Notes: generated by a model not told the origin, from the letters alone. A stretch of DNA of 64,000 nucleotides from Janthinobacterium agaricidamnosum NBRC 102515 = DSM 9628 (GCF_000723165.1 NZ_HG322949.1:2690884-2754883); one strand, 5' to 3'; positions 11,937 through 23,402 are shown, counted from the first letter of the stretch. Numbers and translations are program-made.

Positions 11937-12785
11937 TCAGACGCTACGTTTACGGTATAGTTTTTGATGCAACTTGTCATTACCCAACGCTTCGAAGCTG
12001 GCCGCATGGGCCGAAAAATTGGCGCTCTCTTTACTGCCCAGACCGAGGAAGCCGCGATGGCACAGCGATTCCCGGAACAAGCCCAGCGCCCGGTCTTGCA
12101 AGCTGCGCTTAAAATAAATCAACACGTTGCGGCAGCACACCAGCTGGGTTTCGGCAAATACGCTGTCGGTCGCCAGGCTGTGGTCGGCGAAAATGATGTT
12201 GCTCGATAGCGTGGGATCAAATTGCACGGTTTCATGCACCACCCGGTAATAATCGGACAAGGCTGACAAGCCGCCCGCTTGCTGGTAGTTACTGGAGTAC
12301 AGGGCCATTTTTTCCAGTGCAAACACGCCCTTGCGCGCCTTGTCCAGTATCTGCGGATTGATGTCGGTGGCGTAGATGGTGCTGCGCTCCAGCAAACCTT
12401 CTTCCTTCAATAAAATCGCCAGCGACAATGCTTCTTCGCCGCTGCTGCAGCCGGCCACCCAGATTTTCGGTGACGGATAGGTTTTCAGCACCGGCACCAC
12501 CTGTTCGCGCAGCGCGGCGAAAAACTCCGGGTCGCGGAACATTTGCGTCACCGGTATGGTCAGCATTTGCAGCAATTGCATGAAGGCGGCGCTGTCGCGC
12601 ACGACCAGCTTTTGCAGGGCGGGAATGCCATCCACATGCAAACCCTCGACCGCGCGCTTGACGCGGCGCCATAAGGACGCCACCGAATAGTCGCGGAAAT
12701 CGTAGCTGTATTGCTCGTAAATCGCGTCCATCAACTGGCGCATCTGCTCCAGTTCCGGCCCATGCTCGTGCTGGCGGTGCGACAT
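11937..12785 (-). CDS. cheR: CheR-type protein-glutamate methyltransferase
   Basis: This 282-aa SAM-dependent methyltransferase has the small N-terminal helical domain (ELEQMRQLMDAIYEQY, then RRVKRAVE). The Rossmann domain follows: VAGCSSGEEALSLAI (SAM loop) and ATDINPQILDKARKG. NVLIYF near the end is a CheR hallmark. It lies between a CHASE3 hybrid kinase (13 bp upstream) and a REC-histidine kinase (8 bp downstream). No CheB esterase, chemoreceptor or CheA is nearby. It may therefore modify a non-flagellar signalling protein rather than serve flagellar chemotaxis. Confidence 0.93.
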   Translation of the reverse strand: MSHRQHEHGPELEQMRQLMDAIYEQYSYDFRDYSVASLWRRVKRAVEGLHVDGIPALQKLVVRDSAAFMQLLQMLTIPVTQMFRDPEFFAALREQVVPVLKTYPSPKIWVAGCSSGEEALSLAILLKEEGLLERSTIYATDINPQILDKARKGVFALEKMALYSSNYQQAGGLSALSDYYRVVHETVQFDPTLSSNIIFADHSLATDSVFAETQLVCCRNVLIYFKRSLQDRALGLFRESLCHRGFLGLGSKESANFSAHAASFEALGNDKLHQKLYRKRSV

Positions 12786-12798
12786 ACCAGGTGCCCCC

Positions 12799-15700
12799 TT
12801 AAATCCGTTCCATCTTCGGCATCCACACGCGCAGCAGGGAATACAGGCGGTCCAGCTCGATCGGCTTGGCCAGGTAATCGGACGCGCCGGCCTGCAGGCA
12901 TTCTTCCTGGTCGTTTTTCATTGCCTTGGCGGTGATCGCGATAATCGGCAGCTTGGCAAAGCGCGGGTCGAGCCGGATCTGGCGCGTCGCTTCCAGGCCA
13001 TCCATGCCCGGCATCATCACATCCATCAGCACCAGGTCGATATCGCTGACGCTGGCCAGCTTGCTGATCGCTTCAAACCCGTTGCGGCCGATTTCGACCA
13101 CCACGCCTTTTTGCTCCAGCGCATTGGTCAGCGCAAAGATATTGCGCACGTCATCGTCGACCAGCAAGATCTTGCGGCCTTCGAATACCCGTTCGCGGCT
13201 GCGCACCTGTTGCAGCATGCCTTGCCGTTCGCTCGACAGTTCCGACTCGACCTTGTGCAGGAACAGCGTCACTTCATCGAGCAGGCGTTCCGGCGAACGG
13301 GCGCCCTTGATGATGATGGAGCGCGAATATTTCATCAAATCCGCTTCTTCTTCGCGGCTCAGGTTGCGTCCGGTGTACACGATGACGGGCGGAAAGGAAC
13401 ACAGTTCTTCATGTTCCATGCGTTCCAGCAACTCGTTGCCTTGAATATCCGGCAACTTCAAGTCGATGATCATGCAATCGTAGATATTCTTGCGCAGCAA
13501 CTCCAGCGCTTCCTCGCCTAGTGCCACGGCGGTGATTTCGATATCGTCGTCGCTGATCAGATGCATCACGCTTTCGCGCTGGCGTTCGTCGTCCTCGACC
13601 AGCAAGATACGCTTCATCTTTTGGGTGAACTTCGATTCCAGCTTCAGGAACACGTCTTTGAGTTGCTCGCGGCTGCGCGGCTTGGTCGCATAACCGATCG
13701 CGCCCAGTTGCATGGCCGCTTGCACATGGTCGTTGCCGGATACGATATGCACCGGAATATGGCGCGTGGCCGGATCTTCCTTTAACTTTTGCAGAACCAG
13801 CAAACCGGGACTGTCCGGCAAGCCCATGTCGAGCAAGATGGCATCCGGCAAGTATTGCGCCGCCAGCTTCAAGCCTTCGTCGGCGCCGTGCGCGACCAGG
13901 CAGCGGTATTGCATTTCATGGGCCAGGTCGAACAAAATGCCGGCGAACGACGGTTCATCCTCGATCACCAGCACCGAGCGCTGGCCGGGGCGGCCGTTGT
14001 TGCGGTCATCGTTGAATGAGGGGACCGCGGCCGGCTGCGGTTTGGCTTCGGCCGTTTCCGGCGCCGCCGGCGCAGCGGCAGTGGCGGGCGGCTGCAAGGT
14101 GGCCGGGACGATCGCTTGCGGCGCGCGCCATTCCAGCGGCAGCGTCAAGGTAAACGTGCTGCCCTGGCCCGGCGTGCTGCTCAGGCTGATGGCGCCGCCC
14201 AGCAAGGCCGCCAGGTCGCGTGAAATCGACAGGCCCAGGCCGGTGCCGCCATAACGCCGGCTGCTGGTGCCGTCGGCCTGGTGAAAGGCGTCGAATATTT
14301 TTTCCTGCTGGTCCAGGGCGATGCCGATGCCGGAATCCTCGATGACAAAGGCAGCGCAAGCGTCGCCGTCCAGCCTGACGCTGATGCCGACCTTGCCGTG
14401 GTCGGTGAACTTGATCGCGTTCGACAACAGGTTCTTGAGGATTTGTTCCAGGCGCTGGGTATCGGTGACCAGCGACGGCGGCAATTGCGGCGCCAGCTGG
14501 ACGCTGAATTCCAGGCCTTTTTGCTCGGCCGACGGCCCGAACAGCATCTTCATGCTGGTCGTCAAGGCGGCGAATTCGACCGCTTCCGGCCGCAATTCCA
14601 GCTTGCCGGCCTCGACCTTGGAAATATCCAGGATATCGTTGATCAGGTTCAATAAATCATTGCCGGCCGAATAAATGGTTTGCGCAAACGTCACTTGTTC
14701 CGGCGTCAAATTGCCGCCGTTATTATCGGCCAGCAGTTTCGACAGGATCAGCGAGCTATTCAGCGGCGTGCGCAATTCATGCGACATATTGGCCAGGAAT
14801 TCCGACTTGTAGCGGCTGGCGCGCTGCAATTCGCCGGCGCGCGCTTCCAGTTGTCCATGGGCTTCGACGATCGCCATATTCTTTTGATCGAGCGCCAGCG
14901 CTTGCACCGCCAGTTGCTGGTTCGATTGTTCCAGCGCCGCTTTTTGATTCTCCAGGTGGGCTTGCGATTGTTCCAGCACGCGCGATTGTTCGCCCAGTTC
15001 TTCATTGGCGGTCCGTAATTCCTCTTGCTGGACCTCCAATTCCTCATTCAATTGCTGGGTTTCTTCCAACACATCCTGCAAACGCTGGCGGTATAGCGCC
15101 GCTTCCAGCGACATGCCGACATTGCTGCCGATCAGGTGCAGGAAGTCCAGTTCACGGGCGGTCGCCGGACGCGTAAAACCCAGTTCGATGACGCCATTGA
15201 CCTTGCCTTCATTGACCACCGGCACCAGCACCAGGTCGAGCGGGGCGCCGTTGCCGAGGCCGGATGAAATGGTCAGGTAATCGCGCGGCATCTGGCGCAC
15301 GTGCATCAAGCGGTGTTCGCGCGCCGCTTCGCCGACCAGGCCTTCGCCGCGCTTGAATACCTGTTTCTGCTGGCCGCCTTCGCTGCTGAAACCGTACACG
15401 GCGGTGCGCCGCAAGCTGCCGTCGTCGTCGCTGACATACATGGCCGCCACGCCCAGGTCCAGGTAACGGGCCAGGAAATCGAGGATCTGGCGCCCCAGTT
15501 GCGGCAAGGCCAGTTGCCCGCTGGTAAATGCCGCCAATTCACTCTGGCCAGTGCGCAGCCACGCTTGCTGCTGCAATACTTCATTATTGGCCGCTTGCTG
15601 GTCCAGCGCGGCATTGTAGATTCCCGACAGGCGCAGCAATTCGCGGCGCCCGAAAAACGCCAGCAAACCACTGAACGACAGGCTCAGCACCACGAAAACA

Positions 15701-16269
15701 CCCACCGCGATCGCGCTGCCTTGTTCGGCGGCATCGCTGTTTTCTTGCCGCATACGCTGTTCCATCGCCAGGAAGGACTGCACTTCGCGCCGGATTTCAT
15801 CGAACTCCAGCTTGCCTTCGCCTTGCCGCACGCGGGCCAGGTATTCCTGGTTGTGCTTGCGCTGTTCGATGATGCTTTCGGCATAGATATTCCATTGCTT
15901 TTGCAGCGCGCGGACGCGTTTTAAACGGTCCACTTGCAGCGGGTTGTCGCTGACCAGGTCCAATAACGTGTCCATTTCGACGCTGATCTTGGCCTTGCCG
16001 GCCTTGTACGGCGCGAGGAAAGTTTCATCGCCGGTCAGCAAGAAGCCGCGCATGCCGGTTTCCAGGTCGACCGACAGTTTCATCACTTCATTGGCGTTGC
16101 CGATCACCCGTTCCGAATGCTCGACCGAGCGCAGCGCCGACAGCAAATACAGGATCAGGCCGACAAACACGGCGGCGGTGACCACCCCGACCAATAGCGG
16201 CAGGGTGACGTTGCGGGCCAAAATACGGCGGAAGCTGAAGGGATCGATCGCGGCTTTGGAGTTCATCAT
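12799..16269 (-). CDS. membrane hybrid histidine kinase (CHASE3-GAF-HisKA-HATPase-REC-REC-REC)
   Basis: This protein has about 1156 aa. The start is uncertain: tandem ATGs sit at 16269 and 16266, and a GTG at 16299 is in frame. Membrane helix 1 is about residues 20-45 and helix 2 about 185-210. They enclose a CHASE3 sensor domain with the typical [13 protein letters not shown] motif. A GAF domain (about 240-390) and a long Gln/Glu-rich coiled coil follow. HisKA has its His in [12 protein letters not shown] near residue 497. The HATPase domain is next ([15 protein letters not shown]), then three receiver domains; the last has [12 protein letters not shown]. It is the first gene of the operon with cheR and the REC-kinase. 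Confidence 0.92.
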   Translation of the reverse strand: MMNSKAAIDPFSFRRILARNVTLPLLVGVVTAAVFVGLILYLLSALRSVEHSERVIGNANEVMKLSVDLETGMRGFLLTGDETFLAPYKAGKAKISVEMDTLLDLVSDNPLQVDRLKRVRALQKQWNIYAESIIEQRKHNQEYLARVRQGEGKLEFDEIRREVQSFLAMEQRMRQENSDAAEQGSAIAVGVFVVLSLSFSGLLAFFGRRELLRLSGIYNAALDQQAANNEVLQQQAWLRTGQSELAAFTSGQLALPQLGRQILDFLARYLDLGVAAMYVSDDDGSLRRTAVYGFSSEGGQQKQVFKRGEGLVGEAAREHRLMHVRQMPRDYLTISSGLGNGAPLDLVLVPVVNEGKVNGVIELGFTRPATARELDFLHLIGSNVGMSLEAALYRQRLQDVLEETQQLNEELEVQQEELRTANEELGEQSRVLEQSQAHLENQKAALEQSNQQLAVQALALDQKNMAIVEAHGQLEARAGELQRASRYKSEFLANMSHELRTPLNSSLILSKLLADNNGGNLTPEQVTFAQTIYSAGNDLLNLINDILDISKVEAGKLELRPEAVEFAALTTSMKMLFGPSAEQKGLEFSVQLAPQLPPSLVTDTQRLEQILKNLLSNAIKFTDHGKVGISVRLDGDACAAFVIEDSGIGIALDQQEKIFDAFHQADGTSSRRYGGTGLGLSISRDLAALLGGAISLSSTPGQGSTFTLTLPLEWRAPQAIVPATLQPPATAAAPAAPETAEAKPQPAAVPSFNDDRNNGRPGQRSVLVIEDEPSFAGILFDLAHEMQYRCLVAHGADEGLKLAAQYLPDAILLDMGLPDSPGLLVLQKLKEDPATRHIPVHIVSGNDHVQAAMQLGAIGYATKPRSREQLKDVFLKLESKFTQKMKRILLVEDDERQRESVMHLISDDDIEITAVALGEEALELLRKNIYDCMIIDLKLPDIQGNELLERMEHEELCSFPPVIVYTGRNLSREEEADLMKYSRSIIIKGARSPERLLDEVTLFLHKVESELSSERQGMLQQVRSRERVFEGRKILLVDDDVRNIFALTNALEQKGVVVEIGRNGFEAISKLASVSDIDLVLMDVMMPGMDGLEATRQIRLDPRFAKLPIIAITAKAMKNDQEECLQAGASDYLAKPIELDRLYSLLRVWMPKMERI

Positions 16270-16390
16270 TGAGCATGACTGCAACAAATAAAGGTGCACG
16301 ATTTTAACGTATCTATAAAAATTGCAAGTATTGCAAACGTGCGTGCGCTGCCTTGCGCTGCCTGTGCACGGCAGCCAAAAATGAGGGTGT

Positions 16391-16420
16391 TTGACAGGAA
16401 TTTCGGCATTTTGTTATGAT
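16391..16420 (+). promoter_or_regulatory. sigma70-type promoter of the metal-efflux operon
   Basis: TTGACA at 16391-16396 and TATGAT at 16415-16420 are separated by 18 bp. Transcription would start near 16427, ahead of the small Cys/His protein at 16446 and the cusCBA genes. This placement rules out the ATG at 16416 as a start codon. I did not identify a metal-regulator operator. Confidence 0.7.
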
Positions 16421-16445
16421 GCGCAAGTCTATAACCGCTACGCCG

Positions 16446-16853
16446 ATGAAAACATCCCGCCCATTCCGCTTTGTGACTGTGCTGATTGCACTGTTCAGCA
16501 TGCTGTTCATGCAGCTTGCGGTGGCGGCGTACGCCTGTCCGAATACCGGCATCGCACCCGATAGCGAGGCGGTGCTGAAGGCGTCTGTCGCTGGCATGCA
16601 AAACATGCCAGGGTGTACCGGCATGGACGTTGAACATCCGAGTTTGTGCCACGCCCATACGCATGGCGAAAAGCAATCGCTGGATAAACCCGATTTTCCG
16701 CAAGTCCCGCCATTCATGGCAGTCGGCCTGACGCTGACCCTCAGTTATATCGAAGCGGCCGATATTGCGCTGCCGGCCCAATCGCCGCCGTTGTTATTGC
16801 TGCGCAGTACCGCGCCGCCGCTTGCCATCCGCCACTGCTGTTTCCGAATTTAA
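16446..16853 (+). CDS. small exported Cys/His-rich protein ahead of cusCBA
   Basis: This 135-aa protein has a signal peptide or N-terminal membrane helix (FRFVTVLIALFSMLFMQLAVAAYA). The body has spaced Cys, His and Met residues (NMPGCTGMD, LCHAHTHGE) that could bind copper or silver. Its pattern recalls the small DUF2946-type proteins found next to copper efflux genes; this is recognition by pattern, not by search. I took the start at 16446 because the upstream ATG lies inside the -10 box. It is followed after 77 bp by the TolC-family gene and probably shares its transcript. Confidence 0.7.
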   Translation: MKTSRPFRFVTVLIALFSMLFMQLAVAAYACPNTGIAPDSEAVLKASVAGMQNMPGCTGMDVEHPSLCHAHTHGEKQSLDKPDFPQVPPFMAVGLTLTLSYIEAADIALPAQSPPLLLLRSTAPPLAIRHCCFRI

Positions 16854-16930
16854 TCTTCCAGACCGCTTAGTCCGCCGTCGCCATGCGCTGTGCATGGCCG
16901 ATGCTGTTCCATGTCGTCTGGAGATTTATC

Positions 16931-18289
16931 ATGTCTTACCTGATAGGCGCGCCGAAAGCGGCGCGCACCTTGTCCTTGTTTGCCGGCCCGGCTTTTGCCG
17001 CGCTGCTGGCTTTTTCCATCCATAACCATGCGCATGCGGGCGAAATCAGCGGCATTCCGCTGACGCTGGCCCGCGCCCAACAATTGGCCATCGAACGCAG
17101 CCGGCAACTGGCCGGCCAGGACGAGGCGGCCGCCGCATCGCGCGACATGGCGGTCGCGGCAGGCCGCTTGCCGGACCCGGTCTTGAAGTTCGGCATCGAT
17201 AACTTGCCGGTCAGCGGCGCCGACCGCCTCAGCGTGAATAGCGATTTCATGACCATGCGCCGGGTCGGCCTGTCGCAGGAATTGACCGGCGCCGACAAGC
17301 GGCGCTTGCGCAGCGGCCGGCTGGAACGCGAAGCCGAAAAATCGCTGGCTGAAAAAGAAGTATCCAGCGCCGCCATCGAACGCGATACCGCGTTCGCGTG
17401 GCTGGACCGGTTTTATGCCGAAGCAATGTTGACGCTGATACGCGAGCAGGGCACGGCGGCGCAGCTGGAAGTGCAGGCCGCCGACGCCGCGTATCGGGGC
17501 GGACGCGGCAGCCAGGCCGATTGGCTGGCGACGCGCGCTGCGCTGGTCGCGCTGGACGACCGGGCCAGCGAGTACAAATTGCGTGTCCGCAACGCCAATA
17601 CCATGCTGCTGCGCTGGGCCGGTCCCGCCGCGGATACGTCACTGGCCAGTGCGCCCGATATGAGCGCGATCCCGCTCGACCATCCGCGGCTGGATGCGCA
17701 ATTGAAGCATCACCCCGAACTGGCGCTGCTGGCCAGGCAGCAGGAAATCGCGCGCACCGATGTGGCATTGGCCAAGGCCGAGCGCAAACCGGATTGGAGC
17801 GTCGAGTTTGCCTATCAACAGCGCGGTTCGGCATATTCGAACATGGTCTCGGTCGGCTTGTCGGTGCCGTTGCAGTGGGACCGCAAGAATCGCCAGGACC
17901 GTGAATTGTCGGCCAGGCTGGCCATCGAGCGTCAGGCCGGCGACGCGCTGGAAGAAGCGCAGCGCATGCACCTGGCCGATATACAGGGCTGGATAGCCGA
18001 GTGGAACAACAAGCGCGAACGGAGCCAGCGTTATCAGGATGAATTGTTGCCGCTGGCCAAGGAACGCACGGCGGCGCTGCTGGCCGCCTATCGTGGCGGC
18101 AAGTCCGGCCTGGCCGATGTGCTGGCCGCGCGGCGCGCTGAAATCGAGCTGCGTTTGCAGGCGCTGCAACTGGCGGCGGACACTGCCCGGCTGTGGGCGC
18201 AACTGACTTTTATCTTTCCGGACGGCGATAAATCAACTGCTCCGGCCCCTATGCCCATGTCGCTGTCGCTGAAAGGAAATACACCATGA
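16931..18289 (+). CDS. cusC: outer-membrane channel of Cu/Ag efflux (TolC family)
   Basis: This 452-aa TolC/CzcC-type outer-membrane factor has the repeated helical pattern with LTLARAQQLAIERSRQLAGQ near the N-terminus and AAYRGGKSGLADVLAARRAEIELRLQ near the C-terminus. I chose the start at 16931, after GGAG, because it gives a plausible exported N-terminus ending near HAHAGE. Its stop codon overlaps the start of the adaptor gene (ATGA, 18286-18289), so the two are translationally coupled. It should dock with the CusBA pump to form a channel across the periplasm and outer membrane. Confidence 0.88.
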   Translation: MSYLIGAPKAARTLSLFAGPAFAALLAFSIHNHAHAGEISGIPLTLARAQQLAIERSRQLAGQDEAAAASRDMAVAAGRLPDPVLKFGIDNLPVSGADRLSVNSDFMTMRRVGLSQELTGADKRRLRSGRLEREAEKSLAEKEVSSAAIERDTAFAWLDRFYAEAMLTLIREQGTAAQLEVQAADAAYRGGRGSQADWLATRAALVALDDRASEYKLRVRNANTMLLRWAGPAADTSLASAPDMSAIPLDHPRLDAQLKHHPELALLARQQEIARTDVALAKAERKPDWSVEFAYQQRGSAYSNMVSVGLSVPLQWDRKNRQDRELSARLAIERQAGDALEEAQRMHLADIQGWIAEWNNKRERSQRYQDELLPLAKERTAALLAAYRGGKSGLADVLAARRAEIELRLQALQLAADTARLWAQLTFIFPDGDKSTAPAPMPMSLSLKGNTP

Positions 18290-19620
18290 AACCACGCATG
18301 ATCATCATCGCCTTGCTGGCGGCAGGTGTACTGGCCGCCGCCGGCGCCGGCTTGTACCGCCTCGGCGCCAGCCACGCCATGCAGGCGGGACCGGCCATCG
18401 ACGCCATCCAAGCAGAACCGGCAGCAGGCGCGGGCGACAAGAAAGTACTGTATTGGCACGACCCGATGGTGCCGGCCCAGAAATTCGACAAACCCGGCAA
18501 ATCGCCATTCATGGACATGCAACTGGTGCCGGTGTATGCCGATGGCGCCGATAGTGGCGCTCATGAAGGCGGCGTCAGCATCAACCCGCAAGTGCAGCAA
18601 AACCTCGGCATCCGCACCGCGCCAGTGACGAAAGGACATCTGACGGCGCCGTTCGACGTGGCCGGCAATATCGCCTATAACGAGCGCGACGTGGCGCAGC
18701 TACAAGCGCGCAGCAATGGTTTTGTCGAAAAACTGTATGTGCGGGCGCCGCTCGATGCGGTGCGCCAGGGCCAGCCACTGCTGGACCTGTATGTACCGGA
18801 ATGGGTCGCCGCGCAAGAGGAATACCTGTCGGTACGGCATATGGCGGGACCGGGCAGCGAGGGCTTGCTGGACGGCGCGCGCCAGCGCATGCGCCTGGTG
18901 GGCATGACGGAACAGCAGATCGGCCAGGTCGAGCACAGCGGCAAGACCCAGCCGCGGCTGACCATCACCGCGCCGCTGGGCGGCGTGGTCACCGAACTGG
19001 GCGCGCGCATCGGCATGACGGTGGCGCCGGGGATGTCGCTGTTCCGCATCAATGGCCTGGGCACGGTGTGGGTCAATGCGGAAGTGCCGGAAAGCATGGC
19101 TGGACAAGTACGTCCCGGCAATACGGTCGAGGCGCGCCTGCCTGCCTTGCCGGATACTGTATTCAAGGGCACGGTCGGTGCGATCTTGCCTGGTGTGAAC
19201 ACGACCACCCGCACCTTGATCGCCCGCATCGAACTGCTCAATCCCGGTGCGAAATTGACGCCCGGTATGTTTGCCACCATCAAGCTGAACCCCTCCGCAC
19301 GTGGCGCTCAGGGTGAGGTGTTGCTGGTGCCGAGCGAGGCCGTAATCCAGACCGGCACCCGCAGCGTGGTGATGCTGGCTGTGGGCGGCGGCAAGTTTGC
19401 GCCGGCCGAGGTGGTGGTCGGCCAGGAAGCCGGCGGCCAGAGTGAAATCCGCAAGGGATTGCAGGAAGGCCAGCAAGTGGTGGTGTCCGGCCAATTCCTG
19501 ATCGATTCGGAAGCCAGCCTGAAAGGCACGCTGACGCGCATCGGCGATCCGGCGGCTGCCGCTAGCGGCGCCGGCGCGATGAATATGCCGATGAGCATGC
19601 CTGAAAAGGAGGCGCCATGA
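18286..19620 (+). CDS. cusB: periplasmic adaptor of Cu/Ag RND efflux pump
   Basis: This 444-aa membrane-fusion protein has an N-terminal anchor helix ([19 protein letters not shown]). A short heavy-metal-binding domain follows, with the YWHDPM ... [13 protein letters not shown] pattern. Then come the lipoyl/barrel-sandwich and beta-barrel domains ([28 protein letters not shown]). AAGGAAA precedes the ATG. Its stop overlaps the next start (ATGA, 19617-19620). The C-terminal tail is rich in Met (MNMPMSMP), which suits copper or silver handling. It lies between cusC and cusA in a coupled operon. Confidence 0.9.
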   Translation: MKPRMIIIALLAAGVLAAAGAGLYRLGASHAMQAGPAIDAIQAEPAAGAGDKKVLYWHDPMVPAQKFDKPGKSPFMDMQLVPVYADGADSGAHEGGVSINPQVQQNLGIRTAPVTKGHLTAPFDVAGNIAYNERDVAQLQARSNGFVEKLYVRAPLDAVRQGQPLLDLYVPEWVAAQEEYLSVRHMAGPGSEGLLDGARQRMRLVGMTEQQIGQVEHSGKTQPRLTITAPLGGVVTELGARIGMTVAPGMSLFRINGLGTVWVNAEVPESMAGQVRPGNTVEARLPALPDTVFKGTVGAILPGVNTTTRTLIARIELLNPGAKLTPGMFATIKLNPSARGAQGEVLLVPSEAVIQTGTRSVVMLAVGGGKFAPAEVVVGQEAGGQSEIRKGLQEGQQVVVSGQFLIDSEASLKGTLTRIGDPAAAASGAGAMNMPMSMPEKEAP

Positions 19621-22600
19621 TCGCCAAACTCATCCGCTGGTCCATCGTCAACCGCTTCCTGGTCTTGCTGGCCACCGTCATGTTGAGCGCATGGGGCATC
19701 TGGTCGCTGGCCCATACGCCGCTCGATGCGCTTCCCGATTTGTCGGACGTGCAAGTCATCGTGCGCACCTCGTATCCGGGGCAGGCGCCGCAAATCGTCG
19801 AAAACCAGGTCACGTATCCGTTGACCACCACCATGCTGTCGGTGCCGGGCGCCAAGACGGTGCGCGGTTATTCCTTCTTCGGCGATTCCTTCGTGTATAT
19901 CTTGTTCGAGGATGGCACCGATCCGTACTGGGCCAGGTCGCGGGTGCTGGAATACCTGAACCAGGTGCAGGCGCGGCTGCCGCCGCAAGCGAAGACCGCG
20001 CTGGGGCCGGACGCCACCGGCGTCGGCTGGATTTATGAATACGCGCTGGTCGATCGCAGCGGCAAGATGGATTTGTCGCAACTGCGCGCCTTGCAAGACT
20101 GGTTCTTGAAGTATGAATTAAAGGCGTTGCCGAACGTGGCCGAGGTGGCCAGCGTCGGCGGCGCCGTGCGTCAATACCAGATCGTGCTGGATCCGGCCAA
20201 ATTGGTGGCCTACAACATTCCACACGCGATGGTGATCGATGCGGTGCGCCGCGCCAACCAGGAAACCGGCGGTTCGCTGCTGGAACTGGGCGAAGCCGAA
20301 TACATGGTGCGTTCGTCCGGCTACCTGACGTCGCTGGACGATTTCCGCAAGATACCGTTGAGCACCAGCACCGGCGGCATCACGGTACGGCTGGGCGACG
20401 TGGCGCGGGTCCAGGTCGGGCCGGAAATCCGCCGCGGCATCGCCGACCTGAATGGCGAAGGAGAAGTGGCGGGCGGCGTTATCATCATGCGCTCGGGCAA
20501 AAACGCGCTGGACACCATCGCCGCCGTCACGGCCAGGCTGGAACAATTAAAACCCGGCTTGCCGGCCGGCGTGGAGATCGTGCCGGTGTACGACCGTTCC
20601 CACCTGATCAGGCGCGCGGTCGATAACTTGCAGCACAAATTGATCGAGGAATTCATCGTCGTCGGCATCGTCTGCGCGCTCTTTTTATTCCACGCGCGTT
20701 CGGCGCTGGTGGCGATCGTCACTTTGCCGGTCGGTATCTTGATTGCCTTCATCGTCATGCATTATCAGGGTGTCAACGCCAACATCCTGTCGCTGGGCGG
20801 CATTGCGATCGCGGTCGGGGCGATGGTCGACGCGGCGGTGGTGATGATAGAAAACGCCCATAAACATATCGAAGCGTGGAACCATGCGCATCCGGGCCAG
20901 AAACTGCAGGGCGAGCAACATTGGCGGGTGATCGGCGATGCGGCGGCCGAAGTCGGCCCGGCGCTGTTTTTCTCGCTGCTGATCATCGTGCTGTCATTTA
21001 TTCCGGTATTTACGCTGGAAGCGCAGGAAGGGAAGCTGTTCGCGCCGCTGGCTTTCACCAAGACGTATGCGATGGCGGCCGCGGCCGGGCTGGCGGTCAG
21101 CCTGATTCCGGTGCTGATGGGATATTTGATACGCGGAAAGATTCCCGATGAAAGCAGCAATCCGCTGAACCGTGTCCTGATCAGGCTGTACCGGCCGCTG
21201 CTGGAACGCGTGCTGCGCTTCCCGAAAACCACCGTGCTGGCGGCGGCGCTGCTGGCCCTGGTCACGTTATGGCCGCTGGCCCGGCTGGGCGGCGAATTCC
21301 TGCCGCCGATCGACGAGGGCGACTTGCTGTATATGCCCTCGGCCTTGCCTGGCATTTCGGCCGGCAAGGTGGCGCAACTGTTGCAGCAAACCGACCGCCT
21401 GATCAAGACCGTGCCGGAAGTGCAAAGCGTGTTCGGCAAGGCGGGCCGCGCCGAAAGCGCGACCGATCCGGCGCCGCTGGAAATGTTCGAGACCACGATC
21501 CAGTTCAAGCCGCGCGATCAATGGCGAAAGGGCATGACGCCGGATAAGCTGGTCGATGAGCTGGACCGCATCGTCAAGGTGCCGGGACTGTCGAATATCT
21601 GGGTGCCGCCGATCCGCAACCGGATCGACATGCTGGCCACCGGCGTCAAGAGTCCGGTCGGCATCAAGGTGTCGGGCGCCAATTTGCAGCAGATCGACCG
21701 CGTCACCGCCGCCATCGAAGCTGCCGTCAAGCATGTGCCGGGCGTGTCGTCGGCGCTGGCCGAGCGTCTCAATGGCGGGCGCTACATCGATATCGACGTC
21801 AACCGCGACGCGGCGGCCCGTTACGGCATGAATATCGCCGACGTGCACAGCATCGTCGCGTCAGCCATCGGCGGCGACAATATCGGCGAGACAGTAGAGG
21901 GCTTGCAACGTTTCCCGATCAACTTGCGCTATCCGCGCGAAGTGCGCGATTCGGTCGAAAAACTGCGCCAGTTGCCGGTACTGACCGAGCGCGGCGCGCA
22001 AATCCACCTCGGCGACGTGGCCAGCATCCGCATCAACGACGGGCCGCCGATGCTGAAAAGCGAAAATGCACGCTTGTCCGGCTGGGTGTATGTCGATATC
22101 CGCGAGCGTGCGCTGAGCGATGCGGTGCATGATATGCAGCAAGCCGTGACTAGCCAGGTCAAGTTGCCGCCGGGTTATTCGATCGCCTGGTCGGGCCAGT
22201 TCGAATACCTGGAACGGGCCACCGCGCGCCTGAAAATCGTCGTGCCGGCCACCTTGTTGATTATTTTCGTGCTGCTGTACCTGACCTTCCAGCGCATCGA
22301 TGAAGCGGCGCTGATCATGGCAACATTACCGTTCGCGCTGGCCGGCGGCATCTGGCTGCTGTGGCTGCTGGGCCACCATCTGTCGGTAGCCAGCGGGGTC
22401 GGCTTTATTGCGCTGGCGGGGGTGTCGGCCGAATTCGGCGTGATCATGCTGCTGTACCTGAAACAGGCGTGGCAGGCGCAACTGGATCAGGGCCGCGATG
22501 GCGAAAGCGGCTTGCTCGATGCGATACGGGAAGGCGCGGTGCTGCGCGTGCGGCCCAAGGCGATGACGGTGGCGGTCATCATCGCCGGCCTGGTGCCGAT

Positions 22601-22766
22601 CATGCTGGGTAGCGGCACCGGTTCCGAAGTGATGCAGCGCATCGCCGCACCGATGGTCGGCGGCATGATTACCGCGCCGCTGCTGTCGATGTTCGTGGTG
22701 CCGGCCGTGTATTTGCTGCTGCGCCGGCGGCAACTGCGGCGCAAGGAGCAACAGTCCGGCGTCTGA
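19617..22766 (+). CDS. cusA: heavy-metal RND efflux pump, Cu(I)/Ag(I) type
   Basis: This 1049-aa inner-membrane proton antiporter exports metal ions. The membrane motif [16 protein letters not shown] is the heavy-metal RND signature. All three methionines that bind copper in E. coli CusA have counterparts here: LLYMPS, KGMTPDK and RIDMLATG. That favours Cu/Ag over the Co/Zn/Cd pumps. The length is normal and the start follows AAAAGGAGGCGCC. No CusS/CusR or CueR regulator gene is next to the operon. The next gene, hsp20, has its own promoter. Confidence 0.93.
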   Translation: MIAKLIRWSIVNRFLVLLATVMLSAWGIWSLAHTPLDALPDLSDVQVIVRTSYPGQAPQIVENQVTYPLTTTMLSVPGAKTVRGYSFFGDSFVYILFEDGTDPYWARSRVLEYLNQVQARLPPQAKTALGPDATGVGWIYEYALVDRSGKMDLSQLRALQDWFLKYELKALPNVAEVASVGGAVRQYQIVLDPAKLVAYNIPHAMVIDAVRRANQETGGSLLELGEAEYMVRSSGYLTSLDDFRKIPLSTSTGGITVRLGDVARVQVGPEIRRGIADLNGEGEVAGGVIIMRSGKNALDTIAAVTARLEQLKPGLPAGVEIVPVYDRSHLIRRAVDNLQHKLIEEFIVVGIVCALFLFHARSALVAIVTLPVGILIAFIVMHYQGVNANILSLGGIAIAVGAMVDAAVVMIENAHKHIEAWNHAHPGQKLQGEQHWRVIGDAAAEVGPALFFSLLIIVLSFIPVFTLEAQEGKLFAPLAFTKTYAMAAAAGLAVSLIPVLMGYLIRGKIPDESSNPLNRVLIRLYRPLLERVLRFPKTTVLAAALLALVTLWPLARLGGEFLPPIDEGDLLYMPSALPGISAGKVAQLLQQTDRLIKTVPEVQSVFGKAGRAESATDPAPLEMFETTIQFKPRDQWRKGMTPDKLVDELDRIVKVPGLSNIWVPPIRNRIDMLATGVKSPVGIKVSGANLQQIDRVTAAIEAAVKHVPGVSSALAERLNGGRYIDIDVNRDAAARYGMNIADVHSIVASAIGGDNIGETVEGLQRFPINLRYPREVRDSVEKLRQLPVLTERGAQIHLGDVASIRINDGPPMLKSENARLSGWVYVDIRERALSDAVHDMQQAVTSQVKLPPGYSIAWSGQFEYLERATARLKIVVPATLLIIFVLLYLTFQRIDEAALIMATLPFALAGGIWLLWLLGHHLSVASGVGFIALAGVSAEFGVIMLLYLKQAWQAQLDQGRDGESGLLDAIREGAVLRVRPKAMTVAVIIAGLVPIMLGSGTGSEVMQRIAAPMVGGMITAPLLSMFVVPAVYLLLRRRQLRRKEQQSGV

Positions 22767-22776
22767 CGCAGCTCAT

Positions 22777-22817
22777 TTGATTTATATCAAATGCTCGTCA
22801 TGCTGTAATCCTAGGAT
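22777..22817 (+). promoter_or_regulatory. FNR/Anr-type box plus -10 element upstream of hsp20
   Basis: TTGATTTATATCAA at 22777-22790 is a perfect match to the FNR/Anr consensus TTGAT-N4-ATCAA. Its centre (22783.5) lies 31 bp from the centre of TAGGAT at 22812-22817. That is the geometry of a class II site centred at -41.5, with transcription starting near 22825. This suggests that low oxygen switches on the small heat-shock gene at 22898. Confidence 0.75.
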
Positions 22818-22897
22818 GGAAAGACGTCGCCGCGCCCCAGGCCAGCAGCAAGCTGGCCAGCGGGCCCGGTGCCCTTCTATGCGTAAAGGAGCACACC

Positions 22898-23350
22898 ATG
22901 ACTAACAATCTGACATCCCGCGATCCTTTTGGCGGCTTGGCCCGCTTCGACCCGTTTACCGATATTGACGATATCGTGCGCGATTTCTTTTCGCCCCTGT
23001 CGCTGCGCCACCGCGACGTCGCAGCACGCATGCGGGTCGACATTTCTGAAACCGAGCAATCGTACCAAGTCAATGCCGAAATTCCCGGCGTCAGCAAAGA
23101 AGACATCAAGGTATCGATCGACGGCCACCGCGTCTCGATCAGCGCCGAAGTCAAGGAAGAGCGGCGCAGCGACGATGGCGCCGGCAAGAGCGTGCGTAGC
23201 GAGCGCATCTATGGCCAGCAATACCGCAATTTCACTTTGCCCCAGGAAGTGGACGATGGGGCCGCGCAAGCCCGCTACCAGGACGGCATCCTGGAATTGA
23301 CGCTGCCCAAGAAGGCCGGCAGCGGCGGCAAGCAATTGACGATTCAATAA
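22898..23350 (+). CDS. Hsp20-family small heat-shock protein
   Basis: This 150-aa alpha-crystallin-domain chaperone has MRVDISETEQSYQVNAEIPG at the start of the domain, VSISAEVKEE in the middle and the GILELTLPKK motif at the end. Such proteins hold unfolding proteins in solution until ATP-dependent chaperones take over. AAAGGAG lies before the ATG. An FNR/Anr box and -10 element sit about 70-120 bp upstream, so it may be induced by low oxygen rather than only by heat. The penicillin-acylase gene follows by 52 bp and may be read through from this promoter. Confidence 0.93.
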   Translation: MTNNLTSRDPFGGLARFDPFTDIDDIVRDFFSPLSLRHRDVAARMRVDISETEQSYQVNAEIPGVSKEDIKVSIDGHRVSISAEVKEERRSDDGAGKSVRSERIYGQQYRNFTLPQEVDDGAAQARYQDGILELTLPKKAGSGGKQLTIQ

Positions 23351-23402
23351 TGCCGCCTGCCGATGCCGGGCTGGCGCCTGGCAGCCACGGGGAGGGCGCT
23401 TG

